Below, in pieces: positions 26,787 through 36,231 of a stretch of DNA of 56,541 bases; position 1 is the first letter of the stretch, and the number at the start of each line of letters is the position of its first letter. Under the pieces are notes generated by a model. The model did no database searches. It was not told the origin of the DNA and worked only from the letters and a program-made list of their open reading frames with translations. Position numbers and translations under genes: made by a program. This DNA is from Cytophagaceae bacterium (GTDB taxonomy: Bacteria; Bacteroidota; Bacteroidia; Cytophagales; Spirosomataceae): contig JAIXWL010000013.1 in NCBI GenBank assembly GCA_027491315.1, positions 1-56,541 of the forward strand, read 5' to 3'.

Positions 26787-28016
26787 ATGATGCATCGACG
26801 ACAATTTCTTCAATCCACGACCCTAGGCTTACTTGTTCCAAGTATATCGAATGCCTCCACAGCTATACCAGAGTCTTCGCCCATTATTCCCATTAGTTTA
26901 GAAGAAAGAAAACAAAGAATTGAGAAGGCGCAGAGCTTATTGTTAAAGAATAAAATGAGGGCGCTCATTTTAGATGCGGGAACCACTATGGAATATTTCA
27001 CGGGGGTAAAATGGTATCCTAGTGAAAGATCACTTTTAGCTATCATTCCTGACCAAGGGGAACTGAGTTTTATTTGCCCCGCTTTTGAAGAGGATAGATT
27101 TAGTGAAATAAATCTCATGAGTAAACGTGTTCAAACCTGGGAGGAACACGAAAATCCATTTACCATGACCATTCAGCTTCTAAAAGACCAAGGGATTCGT
27201 TCTGGAAAAATAGCAGTGGAAGAAAGAACCCGCTTTTTTATATTCGATGGTTTAAGAAAAGCAGGGCCAGCTTTCCAATGGGTAAGCGGCGACCCGATTA
27301 GCATTCCTTGTCGGATAATTAAATCAAAGGCCGAAATAGCCCTGATGCAAAAAGCGAATGATATTACGGTAGAGGCTATCAAAGTTGGAATTGCCAGTTT
27401 AAAGGAAGGCATGACCCCTGCTGATGTTTCAGCTAAGATAGCGCAATACCACCGAAGCCAAGGTGCGCAGCATGATTTCGCTTTGGTCAATATGGGTGTA
27501 GCTACTTCTTTTCCACATGGGAGTAATAAAGCTCAAATATTAAAAGAAGGAGATGTGGTTTTATTGGATGTAGGCTGTGTGGTAGGTGGATATAGTTCTG
27601 ACATCACGCGAACCATCGTATTTGGTAAAGCCAATGACAAACAAAGAAGAATTTGGGATTTAGAGAAAAAATCTCAAGCTGCAGGATTTGCCGCAGCTAA
27701 ATTAGGTAGACCATGCGAGGAAGTGGATCGTGCTTCGCGAAAAGTATTGGAAGATGCGGGCTTCGGACCTGGATATCGCCTTCCTGGTCTACCGCATCGA
27801 ACAGGACATGGAATCGGAATGAATGGACATGAATGGGGAAATATGGTAAAGGGGAATAAAGATCCTTTACAAGTAGGAATGTGCTTTAGTATAGAACCGA
27901 CCATTGCTATTCCGGGAGAATTTGGCATTCGCTTGGAAGATTGCGTTTACATGACTGCCGATGGCCCACGCTGGTTTTCTCAACCTAGCCCATCCATTGA
28001 ACAAGCATTTCAATAA
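26787..28016 (+). CDS. Exported M24-family Xaa-Pro peptidase-like protein (Tat signal)
   Basis: This 409-residue protein begins with a twin-arginine pattern (HRRQFLQS) and a hydrophobic stretch, so Tat export is likely. The creatinase/prolidase N-domain is followed by a pita-bread catalytic domain with the five metal ligands. These are Asp in VLLDVGCVVGG, Asp in SSDITRT, His in GHGIGMNGHEW, Glu in SIEPTI and Glu in RLEDCVYM. Members remove residues before proline or hydrolyse dipeptides. It is divergent from susC and ends in a convergent hairpin region, so it is probably monocistronic. Confidence 0.9.
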   Translation: MMHRRQFLQSTTLGLLVPSISNASTAIPESSPIIPISLEERKQRIEKAQSLLLKNKMRALILDAGTTMEYFTGVKWYPSERSLLAIIPDQGELSFICPAFEEDRFSEINLMSKRVQTWEEHENPFTMTIQLLKDQGIRSGKIAVEERTRFFIFDGLRKAGPAFQWVSGDPISIPCRIIKSKAEIALMQKANDITVEAIKVGIASLKEGMTPADVSAKIAQYHRSQGAQHDFALVNMGVATSFPHGSNKAQILKEGDVVLLDVGCVVGGYSSDITRTIVFGKANDKQRRIWDLEKKSQAAGFAAAKLGRPCEEVDRASRKVLEDAGFGPGYRLPGLPHRTGHGIGMNGHEWGNMVKGNKDPLQVGMCFSIEPTIAIPGEFGIRLEDCVYMTADGPRWFSQPSPSIEQAFQ

Positions 28017-28074
28017 TTAGACAAATTTCTAATAATACTAAATCCGCCCCCTCCACACACACACTACTCCATAG

Positions 28075-28107
28075 AGATTTGTCAACTTTCCCAAAGTTGA
28101 CAAATCT
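28075..28107. terminator. 33-bp perfect inverted repeat between convergent genes
   Basis: AGATTTGTCAACTTT-CCC-AAAGTTGACAAATCT has perfect 15-bp arms and a 3-nt loop. It lies between convergent genes ending at 28016 and 28147. There is no clear T-tract after the stem, so it may be a bidirectional hairpin terminator or a dispersed repeat element. Confidence 0.6.
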
Positions 28108-28146
28108 AAGGGAAAAAAGCCAAATAAATCCCCAACAACCTGATAA

Positions 28147-29577
28147 TCAACAGGTCATACTCTTTCTTTGTGTGACACAACTAGGTACATCGCTTTCATA
28201 GTGCGAAACGTAGAGTAAGGTAAAATCATCTGTTTCCGACATGAAGTCTAACAAGGATTTAACATGCTGTATTTGATCTTCATCTAGGCCCTGGCAGGGC
28301 TCATCTAAAATTAATAAAGGTGGATTTTTCACCAAAGCCCGAGTTAATAACACCATTCGCTGTTCGCCCGTGGAAATTTGTTGAAAATTCCTCTCAGAAA
28401 GATGCGATAAACCCATAATTTCCATCCAGGTCTGAACTCGTCCACTTTGATCTACACTCATTCTTTTGCCTAAACCCATGATATCAAACAAACCCGACGA
28501 AATGACTTCTCTAACGGTACCAGGAGCTCTAAAATATAAATGTAATTCGGGACTTACATAGCCCATGCGTTTTTTAATATCCCAAATACTTTCTCCACTA
28601 CCACGCTTTCGATCAAACAAAACCAAATTTTGCGCATAGGCTTGGGGATTATCCGCCGAAATCAGACTGAGCATAGTAGATTTACCTGCGCCATTAGGAC
28701 CATAAATCAACCATTTTTCGCCCTGCTTTACCTCCCAATTGAACCCAGACAAAACCACTTTTTCCCCATATTTAACCTGCACATCTTTCATCTGAATGGC
28801 CCATTCAAAATGAGGAAAGCGCTCCTTAGTGGCTATCAAATCCTTTAATTTCTCTTTCCAACCGGGATCTCTTTCCGTAATAAAGTGTGACTTCTTTTGT
28901 TCATAGGTCGTTTTATCTCCTTGCCAAACCGCTTTTCCAGCCTCCAATACCATCACATGAGTAATACTTTCCGGTAAAACTACCGCAGAACTAATAAGTA
29001 TGAATTGAATACCTAAAGCATGTAATTTGGCCAAGCATTGACTTAAAATAGCTCTACCCTCTACATCTAATCCTAAAAATGGATTATCAAGAATCAACCA
29101 ATCCGGTTGCTTTAATAAGGCTTTAACTAGCTGTAATCGCTTATTTTCACCATTAGACAATTGAATCAATGGTTTATTTTCCAAGGCCTTTAAATGAAAT
29201 ACCTCTAGCCAAGATTGAATGGCTACTGAATCCTCCTCCGCTAATTCCTCCAATATCGTGTAGGCATCTTCAGAATCTTGTGAATTAAAACGTTGCTGCA
29301 AATAAAAATCACTTACATTACTTCGATTCTTAAATCGATGCTGCTGTTCTATCCAATAAACCTTAGAAGTGGTTTCCTCTTCTTGGAAAAAGCTAACTTG
29401 CCCTTTCCTAAACAAACGACCCGTCAAGGCTTTTGCTAAGCTAGTTTTTCCAGAACCCATGGAACCTACAACGGCCCAATTTTGCCCCTCAAGTACTTGA
29501 AAGCTAATATCATCCAACACCTGAGTACTCCCATAAGAAGCACTCAAGTGTTGGATATCGGCCAATTTTTTTGCCAT
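28147..29577 (-). CDS. ModF-like double ABC ATPase
   Basis: This 476-residue protein has two ABC domains in tandem. Walker A sites are GSMGSGKTS and GPNGAGKST. Signatures are LSNGENKRLQL and ISTGEQRMVLL. Walker B sites are WLILDNPFLGLD and LLILDEPCQGLD. It has no membrane segment. The layout resembles E. coli ModF, whose function is unclear, and other soluble ABC proteins. I chose the ATG at 29577, one nt after the acs stop, over a longer frame that overlaps acs. It is the last gene of the MHS transporter-acs operon. Confidence 0.83.
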   Translation of the reverse strand: MAKKLADIQHLSASYGSTQVLDDISFQVLEGQNWAVVGSMGSGKTSLAKALTGRLFRKGQVSFFQEEETTSKVYWIEQQHRFKNRSNVSDFYLQQRFNSQDSEDAYTILEELAEEDSVAIQSWLEVFHLKALENKPLIQLSNGENKRLQLVKALLKQPDWLILDNPFLGLDVEGRAILSQCLAKLHALGIQFILISSAVVLPESITHVMVLEAGKAVWQGDKTTYEQKKSHFITERDPGWKEKLKDLIATKERFPHFEWAIQMKDVQVKYGEKVVLSGFNWEVKQGEKWLIYGPNGAGKSTMLSLISADNPQAYAQNLVLFDRKRGSGESIWDIKKRMGYVSPELHLYFRAPGTVREVISSGLFDIMGLGKRMSVDQSGRVQTWMEIMGLSHLSERNFQQISTGEQRMVLLTRALVKNPPLLILDEPCQGLDEDQIQHVKSLLDFMSETDDFTLLYVSHYESDVPSCVTQRKSMTC

Positions 29578-29578
29578 A

Positions 29579-31486
29579 TTACAATCGCTCTTCCTTGATT
29601 TTATCCACAACCGATGGATCTAACAAAGTGGAGGTATCCCCCAAATTATTGATATCACCCTCGGCTATTTTTCGTAAAATTCGACGCATAATTTTACCAG
29701 AACGAGTCTTAGGTAAACCTGTTACAAATTGAATTTTATCTGGTCTGGCGATAGCTCCAATAATCTGACTAACCGTGGCAGCTATGTCTTTTCGTGCCAT
29801 CACAGGGTCTTTAGGCGTGGAAGCCATGATCACGTATGCATAGATACCTTGTCCTTTTATATCATGCGGATAACCAACGACGGCCGATTCAATTACATCC
29901 GTGAACATATTGATGGCATTCTCTACCTCTGCTGTTCCAATTCGGTGCCCTGAAATGTTCATCACATCATCTACCCTACCCGTAATGCGATAATAACCAT
30001 CCTCATCCCGCATACAGCCATCACCGGTAAAATATAAGTTTTCATAGGTTGCGAAATAATTAGTTCGACAACGCTCGTGATCGCCATAGGTCGTTCTTAA
30101 AATACCTGGCCATGGAAACTTGATACATAAATTACCAGAAACACCATTTCCAGTGATCTCCTCTCCTTTTTCATCCACCAACATGGGTTGAACCCCAGGT
30201 AATGGAAGAGTAGCAAAACAAGGTTTGGTTTTCGTGATTCCCGCTAAAGGTGATATTAAAATACCTCCTGTTTCGGTTTGCCACCATGTGTCAACAATCG
30301 GACATTTCCCTTTACCAATATGTTCATTATACCAATTCCAGGCCTCCGCATTAATAGGTTCTCCTACGGAACCCAATACCCTTAAACTGCTTAAATCCTT
30401 GTCTTTGACATAATCTAAGCCAAATTGCATCAAGGAACGAATCGCCGTAGGCGCAGTATATAATATATTAACCTGATGTTTGTCTACAATATCCCAAAAA
30501 CGTCCTGCATCCGGGAAGGTAGGAATTCCCTCAAATATCAAACTTGTGGCTCCTTGAATTAAAGGCCCATAAACTATATAAGAATGACCCGTAATCCAGC
30601 CAATATCTGCTGTACAGAAATACATTTCACCGGCTTGGTATTGAAATATGTTTTGAAAAGTATAAGCCGTAAAGACCATATAACCTCCACAGGTATGAAC
30701 CACTCCTTTAGGCTTACCGGTCGAACCTGAGGTATATAAAATAAATAAAGGATCCTCGGCATTCATTTCTTCTGCCGTACATTCAGTCAGACCAAGGCTT
30801 CTCATACGATCCATTTCTGCGCTCCAGAAAAGATCGCGACCTTTGATCATACTTACTGCCGACTTAGACCGCTCAAGCACAATCACTTTTTTGACACATG
30901 GACAAGTAATGATAGCCTCATCCATGATATGCTTTAAAAATATTTCTTTATTTCCACGATGGGAGCCATCTGCTGTAACAACCATGGAACATTGAGCATC
31001 TTGAATTCTGTCGGCAATGGACTGAGCAGAAAAACCACCAAAAACTACCGAATGTATAGCTCCAATACGAGCACAAGCCAATACCGCAATGGCTAATTCA
31101 GGTACCATAGGCATGTAAAGACAAATCCTATCCCCTTTCTTTGCCCCATTCTGTTTCAGCACATTAGCAAATGTGCAAACCTCCGTGTATAATTCTTGAT
31201 AGGTATAGGTACGATTTTCCTCATGAGGGTCATTGGATTCCCAAACAATGGCCGCTTGATTGGCTTTGTCTGCTAAATGACGATCAAGGCAATTTTCCGT
31301 GATATTCAAGGTGGCTCCTTGGTACCAAGCTATCTTAGGGTCTTTGAAGTTCCAATCCAGAACTTTATCCCATTTTTTCTTCCAAACAAAATTTTCAGCC
31401 AAATCTCCCCAAAAGCCTTCTGGGTTCTCTACGCTGTATTGGTACGCTTTCTCGTAATCTTCAAAGTTTTCTATCGTAAATTTCAT
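29579..31486 (-). CDS. acs: Acetyl-CoA synthetase
   Basis: This 635-residue protein has the full AMP-forming acyl-CoA synthetase pattern: YTSGSTGKPKGVVHTCGG for the phosphate loop, DTWWQTETGG, TGDGCMRDEDGYYRITGRVDDVMNISG with the hinge, and PKTRSGKIMRRIL with the catalytic/acetylated Lys. Length and the N-terminal extension fit Acs. It activates acetate to acetyl-CoA using ATP. Upstream in the same direction are a small membrane protein and an MHS transporter, which may import the acid. A propionate preference cannot be excluded. Confidence 0.94.
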   Translation of the reverse strand: MKFTIENFEDYEKAYQYSVENPEGFWGDLAENFVWKKKWDKVLDWNFKDPKIAWYQGATLNITENCLDRHLADKANQAAIVWESNDPHEENRTYTYQELYTEVCTFANVLKQNGAKKGDRICLYMPMVPELAIAVLACARIGAIHSVVFGGFSAQSIADRIQDAQCSMVVTADGSHRGNKEIFLKHIMDEAIITCPCVKKVIVLERSKSAVSMIKGRDLFWSAEMDRMRSLGLTECTAEEMNAEDPLFILYTSGSTGKPKGVVHTCGGYMVFTAYTFQNIFQYQAGEMYFCTADIGWITGHSYIVYGPLIQGATSLIFEGIPTFPDAGRFWDIVDKHQVNILYTAPTAIRSLMQFGLDYVKDKDLSSLRVLGSVGEPINAEAWNWYNEHIGKGKCPIVDTWWQTETGGILISPLAGITKTKPCFATLPLPGVQPMLVDEKGEEITGNGVSGNLCIKFPWPGILRTTYGDHERCRTNYFATYENLYFTGDGCMRDEDGYYRITGRVDDVMNISGHRIGTAEVENAINMFTDVIESAVVGYPHDIKGQGIYAYVIMASTPKDPVMARKDIAATVSQIIGAIARPDKIQFVTGLPKTRSGKIMRRILRKIAEGDINNLGDTSTLLDPSVVDKIKEERL

Positions 31487-31512
31487 GCGGATTTTGTTTT
31501 TAATCTAATACT

Positions 31513-31731
31513 CTATAAGTCATATTCTTTCTGTAAGGCATACAGGCCAAATACACACATTCCTCCTGTAATGATGGGCGACAAAATAAAGGTGTAAATA
31601 ATCGCAGGCACCAAACTTTCCATATCTCCTTTGGCAAACAAAGGGATGGCTTGTTCAACAATCAAAAAATAGGCTGCTGCCAAACCCAAAATAATCCAAA
31701 TAGCTCCAGCAATGCGTCTAATGTTATTCAT
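31513..31731 (-). CDS. Small two-helix membrane protein (DUF6814-like)
   Basis: This 72-residue protein has two hydrophobic segments (about residues 5-25 and 45-65) with short charged ends. The ATG at 31731 follows the transporter stop by one nt. I recall small proteins of this kind, now named DUF6814, between an MHS-type transporter and acs in many Bacteroidota; the family name is from memory. It may be a subunit or regulator of the transporter. No motif shows catalysis. Confidence 0.7.
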   Translation of the reverse strand: MNNIRRIAGAIWIILGLAAAYFLIVEQAIPLFAKGDMESLVPAIIYTFILSPIITGGMCVFGLYALQKEYDL

Positions 31732-31732
31732 C

Positions 31733-33325
31733 CTAATCGTTGATCTCCCGATCTTTACCGTTAATGTATAATAATCCAATCACAAAACAGACCCCACCTA
31801 TGATGATGGGATACCATAAACCCTCTAAATAAGGTTTATCATAAGGAATTGCCTGTCCAGCAGCCATGGCTACTTCATTGGCTGAGTTAGCTTTTGCGGC
31901 CAGGTAAGTCGCTACTGCAGGAAGTAAACCTCCAAAAATACCATTACCAATATGATAAGGTAAAGACATGGATGTATAACGAATAGCCGTAGGAAACATT
32001 TCAACTAAAAATGCCGCAATGGGTCCATACACCATCGTCACATAAATGACTTGTATAAATACCAATAAAATCAACATCCAAAAAGCATGTTGCCCCACAT
32101 GTACCGTTTTTTTCAACACTGCTTTTTCCCTTTGAACAGATGGAATATGTGAAACTTTCTCTGTTTTTTCCTCCAATAATTGAGTACCATCCGTATAAGA
32201 ATAAATCGTTCTTGTTACTTTGGATAAATTCACCGAAGCATCAATCATGTGGTAATCCGCCCTTACTTGTCGAGAATTAGGTTTTTCTGTTTTTAAATTA
32301 ATATCTGCTAGTTCATACATAGCCTGATATATCGGGCGATAGGTACAAATAGCCAGCAACATACCGGCTAACATAATTCCTTTACGACCAATTTTATCCG
32401 ATAACCAACCAAAAAAGATAAAGAATCCAGTACCCGCTGCCAAAGAAATGGCAATGATATAATTACTTTGTTCAAATTCAATATTGGCCACCTTTTGAAG
32501 AAATGAAAGGGCATAAAATTGTCCGGTATACCAAACAACACCCTGCCCCATGGTGGCTCCAAACAGCGCCAAGAGCACAAACTTAAAATTCAATTTCTTC
32601 CCAAAGGATTCCTTCAATGGATTCGCCACAATCTTTCCTTCTTCTTTTGCCTGAGCAAACAAAGGAGACTCATCCATATTTTTACGGATGAAATAAGATA
32701 TTCCTACCATGACGATGGAAATCAAAAAAGGAATTCGCCAGCCCCAATCGTTAAAGGCTTCCAGACTCATCGACTTCTTAGTAGCTAAAATAACCAACAA
32801 AGAAATAAATAAACCCAATGAAGCCGTAGTTTGAATCCAAGCTGTTCGTAGGCCCCTTTTATTAGGTTCAGCATGTTCTGCGACATAAGTTGCTGCTCCT
32901 CCATATTCACCCCCTAAGGCCAGTCCTTGCAACAAGCGTAAGGTTAAAACCAAAATGGGTGCTAGAAAACCAATACTCGAATAGGATGGAATTAAACCTA
33001 TGGCAAACGTGGAAAAACCCATGATTAATAAAGTAACCAAAAAGGTATATTTCCTTCCCAACAAATCCCCTAAACGACCAAAGAAAAGAGCTCCAAAAGG
33101 GCGCACCACAAAACCAGCAGCGAAAGTAGCTAAGGTAGATAAAAAAGCGGCTGTAGGGTTATCTGAAGGGAAAAACTTGGTAGCAATAATGACCGATAAG
33201 CTTCCGAAAATATAAAAATCATACCACTCAATCAAGGTGCCTACCGAAGATGCCGCAATAACTTTGCGCAATTTCTTTTCATCAAAGCCTTCGCTTACTT
33301 CATTTTGTAACATAGTTGTTTTCAT
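31733..33325 (-). CDS. MHS-family MFS transporter with a long soluble insertion
   Basis: This 530-residue protein has twelve likely membrane helices and metabolite:H+ symporter landmarks: SVGTLIEWYDFYIFGSL, the loop GRLGDLLGRKY and RLLQGLALGGEYGGAATYVAEHA. These match ProP/KgtP-type carriers. Between helices 8 and 9 (about residues 327-408) lies an unusual ~80-residue hydrophilic insertion. It is first in an operon with a small membrane protein, acs and a ModF-like ATPase, so short organic acids such as acetate are likely substrates. This is inferred from context only. Confidence 0.88.
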   Translation of the reverse strand: MKTTMLQNEVSEGFDEKKLRKVIAASSVGTLIEWYDFYIFGSLSVIIATKFFPSDNPTAAFLSTLATFAAGFVVRPFGALFFGRLGDLLGRKYTFLVTLLIMGFSTFAIGLIPSYSSIGFLAPILVLTLRLLQGLALGGEYGGAATYVAEHAEPNKRGLRTAWIQTTASLGLFISLLVILATKKSMSLEAFNDWGWRIPFLISIVMVGISYFIRKNMDESPLFAQAKEEGKIVANPLKESFGKKLNFKFVLLALFGATMGQGVVWYTGQFYALSFLQKVANIEFEQSNYIIAISLAAGTGFFIFFGWLSDKIGRKGIMLAGMLLAICTYRPIYQAMYELADINLKTEKPNSRQVRADYHMIDASVNLSKVTRTIYSYTDGTQLLEEKTEKVSHIPSVQREKAVLKKTVHVGQHAFWMLILLVFIQVIYVTMVYGPIAAFLVEMFPTAIRYTSMSLPYHIGNGIFGGLLPAVATYLAAKANSANEVAMAAGQAIPYDKPYLEGLWYPIIIGGVCFVIGLLYINGKDREIND

Positions 33326-33363
33326 AGGTTGATAAGCATGCCTAATCTCCGCTAACCTTCTCC

Positions 33364-33383
33364 TTTAGACACGAAAGTCTAAA
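33364..33383. promoter_or_regulatory. Inverted repeat in the divergent MHS transporter / serine hydrolase gap
   Basis: TTTAGAC-N6-GTCTAAA has 7-bp arms and lies about 40 nt upstream of the transporter start and 75 nt upstream of the hydrolase start. It is an operator candidate. No matching regulator gene is adjacent. Confidence 0.3.
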
Positions 33384-33458
33384 TTACTGATAATTTCATT
33401 ATTTTTAGAAATCTTTAGACAATAGAATTGCAAAAAACTAGCATATCAACAGTAGACT

Positions 33459-35000
33459 ATGAAAAAAATATCAATTCTCTTTTCCCTAGCATGGATATTA
33501 TGCCTCAGCTCCTCCCTACTAGCCCAAAACTTAGTAAGAAGCACACCTGAAGCCGAGGGTGTTTCCTCAGCTGCCATTGAGCAATTTGTGGATTCATTTG
33601 ATGCCAAAAAACATGAACTCCATTCTGTCATGGTACTGCGTCATGGAAAAGTCATTGCAGAAGCTTGGTGGAAACCCTATGCAGCTAATTTAAAACACAG
33701 CATGTATTCTGTATCGAAAAGCTGGACATCCACTGCCATCGGATTTGCCGTGGCAGAGAAAAAAATCCAAGTTAGCGATAAAGTCATGAGCTATTTTCCT
33801 GAATATCAAGAACTAGCCAATAAACCATTCATACAGGATTTGACCATTCAAAACCTATTGACCATGTCGGTTGGTCACGAAGTTGAGCCTCTACGTGGGG
33901 TTGTAGCTACCCAAACTGATTGGGTAAAAGGTTTTCTTTCAGCCAATATTAGCTATAAGCCCGGCACAAAATTCTTATACAATACCCTAGCAACCTACAT
34001 GCTATCGGCCATCATCCAAAAAGTTACCGGACAAAAAGTGGTAGATTACCTTGGACCGCGTCTCTTTAAACCCTTGGGAATTCAAGGGGTAGACTGGGAA
34101 GTTGACCCTAAAGGAATCAACACAGGAGGCTGGGGAATCCGCGTAAAAACAGAGGATATGGCCAAATTAGGTCAATTATACCTCCAACATGGACAATGGA
34201 ATGGCAAACAAATCTTACCAGCTGCTTGGGTAGATGAGGCTACGTCTAAACACATCGAACAAGATCCAAGTGCCAGTGCAGAGAAAAAAGCCAATTCCGA
34301 TTGGTTGCAAGGCTATGGCTATCAGTTTTGGCGTTGTAGAAATGGCGCATTTAGAGCCGATGGAGCCTATGGGCAATACATTGTCATGATGCCAGAGCAA
34401 GATGCTGTTTTGATCATCACCTCGGAATCACATGATTTACAAGATGACCTGAACATGGTTTGGAAACATCTTTTACCTGCCTTTGAGAAAAATAAGTTAG
34501 CCACAAATCCTTCAGCCCATAAACATTTACAAGCTAAACTTAAGCAATTACAATTAGCTGCGCCTGCCCAAGACAAATCCATCCAAGCCCCTGTATGGAA
34601 AAATCCAAGCATTCAACTTGGGAAAAATGCTTTAAACCTAGAGCAAATAGGCTTTGAGTGGATAGGAGAAAAATTGAATCTTCAATTAACTGATAACAAA
34701 CAACAAAAGCACCTAATTCCAGTAGGACATGCAACCTGGGCAATGAGTAGTACTGAAATGCCTGGACCCTATTTATTAAGAGCCGCCAAGGCTAATCTGG
34801 AAGGACAATCTCCTTTTAAGGTAGCTTCCTCGTATCGATGGACAGGCCAAAATTCTTTGGAAATCACCTTACGCTTTTTTGAAAGCCCGCATCATTGGGT
34901 ATGGAATTGTCAATATGAAAATGGACAATTTACCATGGAGGTGAAAAACTCCTTTGATCGGCTAAATACCATCAAAGTAGGTGGTAATGTAAAACTTTAA
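33459..35000 (+). CDS. Secreted serine hydrolase of the class C beta-lactamase family
   Basis: This 513-residue protein has a signal peptide ending near LLAQ. The catalytic SxxK is S84-V-S-K87, in MYSVSKSWTS. The Tyr of the YxN region is in FLYNTLATY. The C-terminal part (about residues 350-513) is a separate beta-rich domain of unknown role. The family contains esterases, D-amino acid peptidases and beta-lactamases, and sequence alone does not choose between them. Antibiotic hydrolysis is not implied. The gene stands alone. Confidence 0.86.
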   Translation: MKKISILFSLAWILCLSSSLLAQNLVRSTPEAEGVSSAAIEQFVDSFDAKKHELHSVMVLRHGKVIAEAWWKPYAANLKHSMYSVSKSWTSTAIGFAVAEKKIQVSDKVMSYFPEYQELANKPFIQDLTIQNLLTMSVGHEVEPLRGVVATQTDWVKGFLSANISYKPGTKFLYNTLATYMLSAIIQKVTGQKVVDYLGPRLFKPLGIQGVDWEVDPKGINTGGWGIRVKTEDMAKLGQLYLQHGQWNGKQILPAAWVDEATSKHIEQDPSASAEKKANSDWLQGYGYQFWRCRNGAFRADGAYGQYIVMMPEQDAVLIITSESHDLQDDLNMVWKHLLPAFEKNKLATNPSAHKHLQAKLKQLQLAAPAQDKSIQAPVWKNPSIQLGKNALNLEQIGFEWIGEKLNLQLTDNKQQKHLIPVGHATWAMSSTEMPGPYLLRAAKANLEGQSPFKVASSYRWTGQNSLEITLRFFESPHHWVWNCQYENGQFTMEVKNSFDRLNTIKVGGNVKL

Positions 35001-35126
35001 CCCACATAATCCGCTACTCGTCGCAAATTTGGGTATGCCGTATAAGAATATTGAAAACTTTTTCTAACATTGTACAAAAGCAATTTATTGCCCATTTAGC
35101 ATACATTTTATTTAAATCATATATCT

Positions 35127-36155
35127 ATGTCAACTCATTTACCAAAAAACTCATCTCGTCGTCAATTTTTACTTTCGGGATCCTTGGCTACCATGGGCCT
35201 ATTTTTGGCGGGAAAAGCCAATGCTTCTTCTCTTTTATTAGCTGCGAAACCAGATTCAAAATTTGCTGGGGTACAGATCGGAGCTATCACTTATTCATAC
35301 CGTAGTTTACCAGGAAGCATAGAGCAAATATTGCAATATTGCATCGACAGTAATATTTCTGCTATTGAATTGATGGGTGATGCTGCTGAAGATTTTGCAG
35401 GAAAGCCTAAAAACCCAAATCCTAGACCGATGATGGGCCCACCAGCTCCTGGCCAACCTCGTCCACAAATGACGGATGAGCAAAGAGCTAAAATGGCTGC
35501 TTACCAAAAAGAAGTAGCAGAATGGAGAGCTTCTGTATCCATGGATAAGTTCAAAGAAGTAAAACAAATGTTTGACAAAGCAGGTATTAGCATTTATGCC
35601 TTCAAACCTAACGCACTAGGACCAAATAATACCGATGCGGAGGTTGAATATGCACTAAAAGCAGCTAAAGCCTTAGGCGCTAAGTCGGTGACAATTGAAT
35701 TACCAACTGACCCAGCTCAATCACAACGCTTAGGTGATTTGGGTGCTAAGCACAAAATGTACATTGGATACCACCTACACACTACGGCTACTGATACAGC
35801 TTGGGACGTAGCTTTAGCACAGTCGCCATACAATTCCATGAACTTGGATTGCGGTCACTACATCGCAGCGGGTGGCAATAACACGACAGCAAGCTTATTG
35901 AAATTGATTGAATCAAAATCGGATCGCATTACGTCGATGCACATCAAGGACAGAAAGAACAAAGAAAATGGTGGTCAAAATCAAGTTTGGGGCCTAGGAA
36001 ATACTCCTTTAAAAGAGATTCTTACTTTGATGAAGGAAAAGAAATACAAATTCCCTGCTACGATCGAATTAGAATATGATATCCCTGCAGGTTCTGACCC
36101 AGTTTCAGAAGTTAAAAAATGTGTCGCTTATGCGAAAAACATTTTAGTTGGATAA
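35127..36155 (+). CDS. Exported sugar phosphate isomerase/epimerase-like TIM-barrel protein
   Basis: This 342-residue protein starts with a twin-arginine signal (SSRRQFLLSG), so it is likely folded before Tat export. A Pro/Met-rich insertion is seen at about residues 93-115. Metal-binding barrel residues are in SVTIELPT (Glu), MNLDCGHYIAAGG (Asp/His), ITSMHIKDRK (His) and ATIELEYD (Glu). It resembles periplasmic xylose isomerase-like barrels found with keto-sugar genes. The second Gfo/Idh protein at 38.9 kb is a possible partner. A strong terminator follows. Confidence 0.85.
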   Translation: MSTHLPKNSSRRQFLLSGSLATMGLFLAGKANASSLLLAAKPDSKFAGVQIGAITYSYRSLPGSIEQILQYCIDSNISAIELMGDAAEDFAGKPKNPNPRPMMGPPAPGQPRPQMTDEQRAKMAAYQKEVAEWRASVSMDKFKEVKQMFDKAGISIYAFKPNALGPNNTDAEVEYALKAAKALGAKSVTIELPTDPAQSQRLGDLGAKHKMYIGYHLHTTATDTAWDVALAQSPYNSMNLDCGHYIAAGGNNTTASLLKLIESKSDRITSMHIKDRKNKENGGQNQVWGLGNTPLKEILTLMKEKKYKFPATIELEYDIPAGSDPVSEVKKCVAYAKNILVG

Positions 36156-36182
36156 TATACCCCAAATCTACTTATACATTAC

Positions 36183-36209
36183 AAAAAGCCCTGAAATTCA
36201 GGGTTTTTT
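36183..36209. terminator. Bidirectional intrinsic terminator
   Basis: AAAAAGCCCTGA and TCAGGGTTTTTT form a 7-9 bp stem with a 3-nt loop flanked by A and T tracts. It lies between the convergent isomerase (+) and NAD(P)HX dehydratase (-) genes and can serve both. Confidence 0.88.
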
Positions 36210-36231
36210 GTTTTATACCACCGACAAATTT

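Noticed and set aside
33459-35000. Antibiotic-resistance beta-lactamase
   Set aside because: The SxxK serine hydrolase fold is shared by many esterases and peptidases; the extra C-terminal domain and lack of context give no support for beta-lactam hydrolysis.
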